Origin: Guillardia theta CCMP2712
Taxonomy: Eukaryota; Cryptophyceae; Pyrenomonadales; Geminigeraceae
NCBI RefSeq assembly: GCF_000315625.1
Contig: NW_005434659.1
Location: 20,502-84,501, forward strand
DNA: 64,000 bases
Direction: 5' to 3'
Shown: positions 12,001 through 20,568 of the stretch, piece after piece
Layout of the letters: each line of letters begins with the position of its first letter
How positions within the stretch are numbered: the stretch's first letter is position 1
Translations under genes and position numbers: made by a program
Notes under the pieces: model-generated
What the model saw: only the letters and a program-made list of their open reading frames with translations
Told to the model about the DNA's origin: nothing
Database searches by the model: none

Positions 12001-14614
12001 ATTGTCATATTCATCACTGAAGGTTTGGTAAAATGATGGACAAAAACCTTCGCCACAGCTGCTATTACTTCCATTCACACAAGACACCTGGATGCAACTT
12101 TGTTGGCCTGAAAATTGACCATCAATGCAAGAAACAACAAATGATTTTTGACATCTAGAACTCTTCACCACATATCCCATAGGACAACTAATTGTGATTG
12201 ATTGACCGTGAAAATATTGCTTCTCGGCAGACCACTGTGCATCATACTGGAATCCAAGTCCACTGTACGTTCCACAAGGCAAGGGGACGCATTGCTTGAT
12301 CCCAGAATACGAGCAGTCACTGTTACACCTTATTTGAAAGCTCTTGGGATCGCTTGCCGTGGCAATTGTAACCCCGCCAGTGACAGCTCTGTATCCAAGG
12401 GCACATTCAATCATCTTCGTATCATTCAAACTCACCACTGACCCAACAGACACGGAATTTGAAGTCGAGAATGCAGGACATTGGATAGGTTTGCAACTTT
12501 TCCCAAGTGATTCAAGCTGACAATTATCGCAAGTAATGTTGTAAGACTGAGGTTCCAAACAACTCGATACTGAGTTTGAAGTAGCGCGATAGCCACTTTT
12601 GCAGGTCACGAGAAGTTTTGAGTCCATGTATGTTTGAGCAATGGATAGAGCACCCGGTACGACTGAAGGAAGGTCACAGACACCTCCACTTGCTGTTCCA
12701 CAACGATCTCCCGCTGTACAATTTATAGGAACACAGTGTTGATCAGTGCCATTCAAAATTCCGGCCTTGCATGAAACCGTGAAGACTGTCTTACAATCCA
12801 TCAAACGTGTTCCAAAAACTTTGTAACCTTTCTGACAAGGAACGGAGGTCAAACCACCTTCTGGAATATCAAAACTGCTTCCGATGGTACCACCAGTTGG
12901 AAAGAACTTAGCGCATGGTATCATCGCGCACTCATAAAGTGGAAAGTATGAACATGTGTCCATGCACTTAACTTCAAAACTTTGTGGATCTTGTACCAGG
13001 GGAACTTTTGTTGACCCGACGATTCTGGCTCTGTATCCAGGCTTGCACTGTACCTTCACAACACTCTCATACTCGACATTCCATTGTGTGACTAAAACGC
13101 CACCGATAGATCTAACACAAAAGGTCAAGGAGATACAAACAAAAATACCAAATGCATACATGTTGCTCCGTAATATTGTCGGTTTGTACGAGACAACTTC
13201 CATCGTAGCTTTGTTGAACAATGGCCAATCTTCATAATTTCCGCAGGATATTTTTTTGCAAGTAGCTTTCGATTGGTATGTACAGTCGTTGCATGTCGCT
13301 GTGTATGAAGGCTGAAATGAGCAGTCTGAAAAGTTCCCTTCCTATTCAACGAGTCAGACCTGCATCTTCACTACAATTTCAACTCACATTGGCCCGGAAA
13401 CCTGAAGGGCACTGTACTTGCACTGACTGTCCATGTGCAACAGAAGTAACCGGAGACCATGTCTCTGCAAAAGCGTCATAGGGTGGTGCAGCCTTGGAAT
13501 AAGGTTGACAAGAGGCTTCTCCACAACCGCATTGCATCGGAACACAACTTTTGAGTCCAACCAAGACACCGTCCGAGCATGTGACGGCAAAATGTTTTGC
13601 GCATGAAGTCCCGGAGACCTTATACCCTAGATCACAGGAGATTTGAAGCTCATTGCCATGGTACAATACACCAGATGCATTGAATGAACTGTTACCTGGA
13701 GCCTGCACAACAGGACATTGTACCAAAGTGCAATTCTGTATTCCAGAAAGCATGCAGGAATCCTTGCAGGTAACGTTGTATGACCTTGGTGCATCAGGAG
13801 ATGATGAATTCGCACGAAATCCAGAGTAGCAATTTACAACGATGATGTCTCCATATTGAAGAATGGTCTCATCAATGAAATAAGGCTCAGGTTTATGAGC
13901 GGTTGCTGCTGAAAGAAACTTTGTTGTGCCATAAGGATCTAATGCAGTCAATGGCCTACATTGCTGGATCCGGCAGCGTTGAATTGGACCTGAGATTGGT
14001 GATGGCCACCATGTACAGTTTTCACAAGATAAAGCATAGGAAGTTGCATTGCTTTGGCAGTGCTTTTGAAAATCAAAAGTAGTGTTCCCAGGCCATGGTT
14101 TATACCCAGGAAGGCACACAACTTCATTGGTGCTGTTTTGGACGGGCATGAAGACTTTCATGTACGGGTCATCAACGAATTCAGGGCACTTGGTACAACC
14201 GATGGGACTACAAACTTGTCCCTGTTCGTAGTTGCCATCCTGATAAAGACACAACGGGTTAGGTGATCCAGGGCCATTGAGAAAGAAGCCATCATCGCAT
14301 GAGAGTGTCACTCGGCCGCCAACCACCGCGGATACCGGTCTCGCTGTCATGTTCAAGCCCACAGGATAGTCTCCACAGGACTTGGGAACACACCGTCTCC
14401 ATCCGTAATGCGTAGGAGTAGTAGATTCCAAGCTCACCATTTCCTGGAAGAAAGATGAAACATCGAGCAAAGAGTGAGAAAATTCGGTTCGTACCTGTAA
14501 TTCAGGGTTGCCACTGTTGTCAACAGTGCACATGATGGCCATGGATTGCTGTGATCCATGTGTGCTTGCTGCAGGAATCAAAAGGATTGAGAGGAAAATT
14601 CGGAACAAAAACAT
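1..14614 (-). CDS. Giant secreted sushi-like repeat protein (left-truncated)
   Basis: The start at 14614 opens a signal peptide (MFLFRIFLSILLIPAASTHG); an in-frame ATG at 14644 is less likely. Exons: 14495-14614, 13388-14443, 4563-13341 (8,779 bp), 3390-4500, then many small exons from 3343 leftward. Introns 14444-14494, 13342-13387, 4501-4562, 3344-3389 and 3199-3241 are 43-62 nt GT-AG and keep frame. The chain is made of roughly 50-70 residue modules with the core V-x-C-x-x-GYR followed by C...C-x-DC...C...C, dense in N-glycosylation sequons. This resembles CCP/sushi modules but lacks their canonical Trp spacing, so I call it sushi-like. A LamG-like segment interrupts the array near the C-terminal third, and modules resume after it as far as about position 60. 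It is probably an extracellular or cell-surface glycoprotein; its ligand is unknown. No stop was found before the left edge. Internal copies could reflect recent duplication or assembly error. Confidence 0.8.
3390..4500 (-). other. LamG/concanavalin A-like segment of the giant repeat protein
   Basis: This exon of 370 codons breaks the cysteine-module pattern. It has few cysteines and beta-sandwich-like sequence: VVLAFDFEI, YLFFLGGTNYSTWARIR, HYHVLIDIRLSICSMSIWMN and GLGFYGRQPTDFPVNLDPG. Order and spacing resemble laminin-G/concanavalin A-like lectin domains, which bind glycans or other extracellular ligands. It is followed after the next intron by further cysteine modules (CRVFSNLYCINGN and a GCG motif), so the domain sits inside the array and not at its end. 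The join to the 8.8-kb exon uses an inferred 62-nt intron (4501-4562); without it the upstream frame stops at about 4489. Domain assignment is by eye only. Confidence 0.5.
4706..5181. repeat. Dispersed internal duplication, copy 2
   Basis: Partner of the block at about 9527-10002. Matching stops sharply at 5181/10002 (gggat followed by c versus t) and, on the other side, at a single mismatch near 4705. The copy sits just before the exon that leads into the LamG-like segment. The identity across two modules separated by nearly 5 kb is too high for ordinary module divergence in this protein, where neighbouring modules share little beyond cysteines and GYR. Confidence 0.85.
5818..7546. repeat. 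In-frame tandem duplication, copy 2
   Basis: This is the second copy of the 1.73-kb block, directly adjacent to the copy at 7549-9277 and nearer the protein's C-terminus. Copy 1 reads CSYAPCYIN at its N-terminal edge and this copy CSYAPCHIN: one amino-acid difference from one base change. Both copies lie wholly inside the 8.8-kb exon, so no intron marks the duplication border. Confidence 0.9.
7549..9277. repeat. In-frame tandem duplication, copy 1
   Basis: This 1,729-bp copy matches 5818-7546 base for base except one difference that I see (9258 a versus 7527 g); identity breaks down just beyond both ends. The period is 1,731 bp, which is 577 codons, so the reading frame of the giant gene is preserved. 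Each copy encodes eight cysteine modules, starting with a CSYAPC segment and ending in CGWEAEAHCQRISC. Near-complete identity, including synonymous sites, implies a very recent duplication, ongoing gene conversion, or an assembly artefact. Confidence 0.9.
9530..10002. repeat. Dispersed internal duplication, copy 1
   Basis: This block is identical by eye to 4706-5181 at an offset of 4,821 bp (1,607 codons, in frame); about 476 bp in total. It encodes about 159 residues from a CGCGTGPC segment through two modules (EEGYRVVMADSN and KEGYRPGTTNAS) to CRSDC. It lies immediately N-terminal to the tandem 1.73-kb pair, while its partner lies C-terminal to it, so the two duplications bracket each other. 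Confidence 0.85.
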
Positions 14615-14644
14615 CACGCCCTGGTCAGTTGAACTCTGAGTCAC

Positions 14645-15126
14645 ATGAGGTCAAGCCATCCGAGTCCATTGGGACTGGTTCAGCTTCACGAGGAGCAAGA
14701 GACTCTCAGTATCCTCCTGCCATGTCCTCCCGCCATGCCGCTTCATGAGCTCCTTCCCACAAACACCTTCTCCATGGTGACTCTCCGCATCAACAGAGTT
14801 GACTAAAACTACAGAAGTGTTATACTGAACTATTACTTAATATTTGACATCTGAGATTGCCTCAGAGAAACAGCAACCAAGCTGGCCTCAGAAAGCTGGC
14901 GCATGCCCAACATCTGCCCAAAATGCAGAATGACATCCTTCACGTTCTCCTCTCTCTTCGTCTGCCTCCTCACCATCCTGCACTCCTTCCTCATCCTCCT
15001 TCTCATAAGAATCCTTCCCCTTCCTGTCCTCCTCCTAACAGCATGCAACGATTACTCCTTCCCCCATCTTGTTTCATTTTGACTCCCCACTCTCCTCACT
15101 CACGTTCATAATGATAATTCACTCAG
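14645..15126. other. Intergenic spacer between divergent genes
   Basis: This spacer lies between the start of the giant repeat gene (minus) and the first recognisable exon of the RRM-DTW gene (plus). It is pyrimidine-rich from about 14940 to 15110, ending in a plausible 3' splice site (ttcactcag at 15118-15126). A short leader exon or 5' UTR of the RRM-DTW gene probably lies here, but I could not fix its start codon. No other gene seen. Confidence 0.5.
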
Positions 15127-16887
15127 GCAAAATTGGCCCGCATGAAAAACCTCTTTCTCAAAGGCCTGCCGAAAGACCTCAGCGATGATGCACTCAGACA
15201 ACTGATATCAGGGTAATGTGTTTGAATGTACCAGACCAGTCTAAGAGTGAACATGCAGATATGGGGTTGTAACCAATCTTCTACTTCTGAGAACTGCAAA
15301 AGGCTCGTCTCGAGGAGTTGCGATGGTTGCCATGTCGACAGAAGAAGAAGCCCGAACCACCGTAGACTCACTAAAAGGGAAATGTTTCCATCATCAGAAC
15401 CAGCACAGTTGGATCGTTGCTGATGCAAATTCGGCCGAAGAAAGCATGATTGTCGAAATAGCCCACAAAGAGGTTCTGAGTGAAGAAGAGAAAAGGTTGA
15501 AATATGAACAGAGAGCGCTGGTAATGAGAACTTTCTTTTTTCGGCCAATACTTGACCATAGATGATCTCAGAAGGAGATTGAAGATCCCAAGGAACGACA
15601 GGCGAGGTGTCAGCAAGAAAGACGAAATCGATTAGTGGCATATCACGAACAACTGGAAGCTTCAGTGAGAATCGATCAGTTGTGATGTTATGATGCTTTA
15701 ATTACGTCAATGCCATTTTAGGTTCAAAGGGAGAATCGGGAATTGTTGGTCTCTTCGCAACGGATTGAAAGCATGAGGTCAGTCTCATGATGTGTCTGTC
15801 TGCTTTGCCAAGACTTTCCCAAAGGAACAGGATGCGAGAGAACAATAGGTGCTTGGATTGTTGGATGCTACATAAACAGTGCATCTGCACAACTACACCG
15901 CAAGGTTCAAGAACAGTTTTTTGAGGATTGTGCTTGTGATTGACATTCTCAGAAATTGCGGAATTGTTTTGTCATAAGACGATTGTTTACTTACATTCAA
16001 AGGAATACGGAAGATTGTCAAATACAGGCAAGAATATGTCTATGTCGTATAGCGTATATTCCTTATCTTTGACTGTTCCGATTAGGCTCCATTATCCCCA
16101 TAGCATTTCCTCCGCCTCAATCCCAGATATACGTCGCAGATGTCGAAGAGGTGGCATTTGAAAGATTATTCACTTGCGCGTGTGATTTGAACCGTTGAAG
16201 GATGAAAAGAAATTTCAAGAGGAATTGAGGGCAAATGCTGATCGGACCTTCGTCCTGTTTCCTTCTGAGAATTCAGTCACAGTCCAGGTACACCGACTGT
16301 CGGGAATATGCTTTTGTTTGACTCCATTCCTTCTTGCTGTAAGGAAATGATGGAAACTTTAAATACAAAAGAGACTGTCCAGAATGACAGTGAAGGTCAA
16401 GACAGTGGATGCGGAGGTGGAACTGCCTGCCGTCTCGACTTTAGTTGATCGCACACTGTAGGATCCCTAACGATAGTGCTTGTGGATGGAACTTGGCAGC
16501 AGGCAAGGAGATTGAACCAGAGAATCCCTTCGTGGGTGAAGGTGCTTCAGTCTCGCACTTGATATCCTGCATGGCATTGACATGAACGAAGCGAGTGAAG
16601 CTTATGCCCCGCGACCTAGTTGACTCGCGCTACAAGAGCCCGATGAGGAGTCAGGTGCTTGCCTTCTCTCCCTTAGCTCTCGAATGAACTTCATGCAGGC
16701 TACTCCTGACAGGGTTTGCTCTTTGTCAGCCTATGTCCTTCTTTTGCAGGAAATGCGTGTGGCATCAGAAGTGTGCCAGGTTTGCATGTCCATCAACTAA
16801 TCCGAAAATGATTGTTTGCTTTTGCAGTATTTGCTTCAACTTCTGCACAAGAAGTCAGAGATAGTGCTGTCGAACAGCAATAAGTGA
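15127..16887 (+). CDS. RRM-DTW fusion protein, putative tRNA acp-uridine transferase
   Basis: The first visible exon carries an RRM: RNP2-like NLFLKGLP, then after an intron (about 15222-15267) YGVVTNLLLLRT and RNP1-like GSSRGVAMVAM. A charged helical stretch (KEIEDPKERQARCQQERR) follows over two more short introns, then MRENNRCLDCWMLHKQCIC, the C-x2-C...C-x-C start of a DTW domain. Next come HSKEYGRLSNTGK, NADRTFVLFPSE, the signature TIVLVDGTWQQARRLNQR and RVKLMPRDLVDSRYKSPMR, in the order of DTW proteins, which transfer 3-amino-3-carboxypropyl from SAM to tRNA uridine. The stop is at 16885-16887 (ends LHKKSEIVLSNSNK). Splice borders around 16020-16200 and 16290-16440 could not be closed, and the start codon is upstream and not fixed. 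The RRM may present the tRNA substrate; that is inference. Confidence 0.65.
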
Positions 16888-17132
16888 CTGAATATCCGAT
16901 AGGCTTGTCTGAGGCTGACATGTCACAGGGAATGGAAGCAAACGGATGGTATAAAGAAGAAAGTTCCAGCAAAAGGAAAAGTCCCTGTCGAAAAGCAAGT
17001 TGACAATCTATCGATTTCCGACACTTGATGTCAACTGATAATCGTTGAAGTGTATTCCAACGGTCAAAAGCTACTAAGATCAGACTAACTTGTAACATTT
17101 TGAACTGTAGATACATGAATTTTCCAAGGATC

Positions 17133-19201
17133 TCACGATTCATCGAAGGAGAAGTCAAGCAAACCTTGCCGAACTTTTTCTGGGTTTGTGTCATCCTCTT
17201 CGTGGTGGAAGGGAATCTTTGACGATTCCTCCTTCGGTTTGATCCTACTCGCCTGCGTACCTGGAGGATCCTTGTTCTCTTCATCGTCTGTGTCCTGCGG
17301 AGGAGAGAAGGAGACGTAGCATCTCTTCTCTTCAGCAACGATGTCGATCCAGCACTCTTGCTTGCTTTCATCTCCCACCTTCACCCTCGGAGCCGCGTCA
17401 AGCTCTGAGTTGAAATATTTTGTGGCAAGGAGGGACGAAATCTCGTTCTTGGCATATTTCTGCAAGGAAGAGGCTCCCTCATACGCGCAGTAACTTGCTC
17501 CTGCCAACAGCGAAACCTTCCTAGAGTGGTGTACAATCAGATTTCCGATCATTCGGCGATGCGCCAGGTTGATGGAAGGGTCAGTTTGCGGAGGATCGCG
17601 ATATCTTGCGAGGTAGGAACGAATCACTGTGTCAGCTACGACCAACTGCTCTCGCTCGGTAAAGGGCAAGAACGGAATGACAGCGTCAAACCGACGGAAA
17701 AGAGCAATTAGCTCCGGTTTGATCTCGGCGAAGAACTTCTCCCAGAGAGGTTTGAGGATGCGATCGACGAGGTTCACTTTGATCCAATGCCTCTCGCTGT
17801 CATCTTGTTGCGACTTGTAGATCTTGGGGTTGGCCTTTGCAAACTTGATAATCTCATCTTGCCCGCGATTTGACATGCACACGAAGATTGTTTGCCTGCA
17901 GTCAATCTTCTGTCCGTTGGAGTTTCGACTTGAATCTGTTAGAAAGCCATCTTGCCATGGCTCTAAGAACGAGTTGTAGATTCTTTCAGCCTGATAAGAA
18001 GATCATAAAAGAGTTTACAACTCAACTTGACTCACCTGTCCCCATCCAAGGCAGTTGACAAGATCTGCAAGTTTCTCGAATTCATCCAAGAGAACGATGT
18101 TTCTTTTCCCCTGGCGACTCCGAAGGAAAGATACAAGTTGTCCATCACTGGACATGTCAGATCGCGTGAACCCGCCATGTCTCGATCCAAATAGGTCGGC
18201 GTCATCTTTGGTTCCACTCAACGAGATCAATATCGAGCTGTCCTTGGGAACCAGCGCATCTGCGATGTTCTTGCACAGGAAGGTTTTTCCATGCCCAGGA
18301 GGCCCGGGCAGGAGCAGGACCAGAGGCTTATGACCAGCTGCTTGCTGATCAGTCCAGAATTGAATGATCTGATAAAGGTCCATGTCACTGTGAAGAATAG
18401 CAAGTAAAGTGAAGATGGAAAACAAACCATGTCCCGCAGAGAATGCATGGCAAATCTTTGTCCTATGACGCAATATGGCAACTCAACAATGTTAGAAAGA
18501 TTGAAAGGAGCCAAACGCTTCCTTCTCGTCTCATCCACTGGAAAGATATGGGCTTGTTCCATCCAATACTCCATCGTAACGTTCAGTTTCAAGCCTTCCA
18601 TGGACGAAACGTCTGCCCCTTTCGACAGCAAGAGCCTGGTCATATCTGTTCCATCATACTTCTTGTTCTTGATGGCCAGAGAAAGAGCTGTCTCACCATC
18701 ATCCATCCGCATGTTCACGTCTGCGTTGAGCCCCACCAGACTATTCACCATGTCTGCATCGTTTTGTTGTACAGCGTAGCACAGAGCACTGCGACCAGCC
18801 TTGCAATGCTCGCGGAAGATATGGTTGGTGTTGGCGCCATGTCCGACCCATCTCTGCAGGCTCGAAGCTGACTTCTTAGAGATGACCGCGTTGAGAAGCT
18901 CCTGGTTGGGGTCCGTTCCAGGCGCCGCACCTCCTCTGTAAGCTTGGATGCCAGCAGGAGAAGGCGATGCTGGTATTGTCACTGACTGGGAAACTGCACT
19001 GACCTCCTCCTCGAAAGGCTCCTCTTCTCTGTCTTCCTCGAATGACATGTCATTCCCTGCTACTAAACCGTTCCCAGAGGCTCCGTCCAAGTCCCTAGGA
19101 TGTTCGCACATAGCACATTGAGGGATGTCTCCATTGTAAAAGGTACAATTGCTGCAATAAAATCCTCCTGCCGTCTCTACCACGAGTCCTTGACTGTCCA
19201 T
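17133..19201 (-). CDS. RanBP2 zinc finger-ankyrin-ClpB-type AAA+ ATPase
   Basis: Three exons (18428-19201, 18036-18368, 17133-17990) give 654 residues; introns 18369-18427 and 17991-18035 keep frame. The N-terminus has a RanBP2-type finger (FYCSNCTFYNGDIPQCAMC, about residues 14-32), then an acidic linker and ankyrin repeats (about 120-210: GRSALCYAVQQNDADMV, DGETALSLAIKNKKYDGTDM). The AAA+ module follows: VIGQRFAMHSLRDM, Walker A GPPGHGKT, Walker B NIVLLDEFEK, a TDSSRN...IDCRQTIFVCMSN sensor region and RRFDAVIPFLPF of the ClpB small domain. There is one AAA module, where Hsp104/ClpB has two, so it resembles the second ClpB ring domain or Skd3/CLPB of animals, which also has ankyrin repeats. 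A disaggregase or remodelling role, with ubiquitin or RNA binding by the finger, is inference. It is tail-to-tail with the RRM-DTW gene. Confidence 0.85.
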
Positions 19202-19388
19202 CTCCTTCTCCTGTTAGAAGAAAGTTGAGCTAACACGAAGTCAACACCAAACAGCAATCCTTCCTTTCCTCCCCTGCTCCCCTCCCTTTCCTCTCAAGAT
19301 TGTCCGCAACAGGATATGCTTACTACTCTTGCATGTGTGTTCAAATATTCTTCCTCTCCTTCCTCTCCTTCCTCTCCTTTCCCGCCCT

Positions 19389-19581
19389 TCTCTCCTCTCC
19401 TCTCCTCTCCTCTCCTCTCCTCTCCTCTCCTCTCCTCTCCTCTCCTCTCCTCTCCTCTCCTCTCCTCTCCTCTCCTCTCCTCTCCTCTCCTCTCCTCTCC
19501 TCTCCTCTCCTCTCCTCTCCTCTCCTCTCCTCTCCATCCTCTCCTCTCCTCTCCTCTCCTCTCCTCTCCTCTCCTCTCCTC
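19389..19581. repeat. (TCCTC)n pentanucleotide array
   Basis: About 190 bp of near-perfect TCCTC units, broken once by an ATCC variant near 19533. All three frames are open on both strands over this stretch, which produces meaningless ORFs of Ser-Pro-Leu or Arg-Gly-Glu repeats. Perfect polypurine/polypyrimidine tracts like this can form triplex (H-) DNA. Confidence 0.95.
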
Positions 19582-20002
19582 TTCTCGTGGCTTCCTCCAT
19601 CGTTCCTTCACCCCGCACTCTAATCGTCATCCCTCTCCTCTAGCTGGGAATCAAAACCCACATCCCCGCTTCTGGCTCCATATAAAGCCGGGGCCGGCGG
19701 CGTCCCCCGGCACCACTGGGCCATGAGTGTGACTCGTGATTCCTGAGTGCCGACAATGATGCCCGTCAGCTCAAGGCCCCGGCGGCCTCCCTCAGTCGGA
19801 CGGCCCCAGTTCGCCGACATCATCGCGGGTCAAGCCCCACTGAAGGTCTCTATTCTGACGAGTCCTGCTTGCCAGGCTGAGATCAACGCGGGGGCCTTTC
19901 AAGTTTAATCAGAGTATCTACGTTGGGCTTGGGGGCACAATACAGACTTTCACTACTGTTGCCGGTTCGTAGTCCCGGAGGGGGTCGAAGTGGCAGAAGT
20001 AG

Positions 20003-20053
20003 TGTAGTAGTGTAGAAGTGTAGTAGTGTAGAAGTGTAGTAGTGTAGCTTACT
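20003..20053. repeat. 16-bp tandem repeat
   Basis: About three copies of gtagtagtgtagaagt, the last diverging to gtagct. Short, non-coding, upstream of the coiled-coil gene by about 0.5 kb. No regulatory function can be assigned from sequence. Confidence 0.7.
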
Positions 20054-20568
20054 AGTAGTTAGCCTCAGCAGTGTACGGTGAAAGGACGGTCATGTTTCTT
20101 TTCAATCATGTAAAAGTAACTAAAAAGCCAGAAAGTTGGTCCAAAAACCGCACTTTGACGTATGACCCCCTTATTTGTCATTTGTATTGAGGAGATAGAG
20201 GGGGTAGGGGTCCATGTCAGTTTTGACAGCGGCATGCAAGAGGTAAGATGGCAGCTTGCCCTCCTCTCCTCTCCTCCTCTCCTGCATGTGCCTCCTCTCC
20301 TCCTCTCCTCTCCTCCTGCCCAAGCTCCTTCCACCACGCGTTCTCCTGGTTGAAGTGATCGCTGTCCACCAGAGTATCTCCTCCATGTTGTTTTCTTCTC
20401 TCCTTTGCCCGGTCGCCTCCCTCTCTCGTCTGCTATGACTCCACTTGCTGTCCTACTTTCTATCTTTTCTGCCTCCCTTCTCTCCAAGTCTGTTCTTTTG
20501 AGCCTCTGAAACAATTCCTCACAGACCTGCATGAAGACTTGACGTTGTTCTAGAATTGTTTCACCGCC

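Larger units (their letters stand above)
19202..20568. other. Microsatellite-rich intergenic spacer
   Basis: Besides the TCCTC array and the 16-bp repeats listed separately, the stretch 19660-19930 is GC-rich with no convincing ORF, and 20170-20330 is a second pyrimidine-rich patch (cctctcctcctctcctg). It separates two divergent genes, the AAA+ gene (minus) and the coiled-coil gene (plus), so promoters of both should lie here. Nothing resembling tRNA or rRNA was recognised. Confidence 0.6.

Noticed and set aside
15123-15641. Minus-strand ORF of 172 residues
   Set aside because: It overlaps the RRM exons in antisense and has no domain character, while the plus strand shows RNP motifs across short introns.
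19300-19726. Several long overlapping ORFs across the TCCTC array
   Set aside because: A 5-bp repeat without stop codons opens all frames on both strands; the products are pure Ser-Pro-Leu or Arg-Gly-Glu strings.
19640-19930. tRNA or 5S rRNA gene in the GC-rich spacer
   Set aside because: A short stretch resembles a T-arm consensus, but no cloverleaf, anticodon arm or 5S internal box could be matched.
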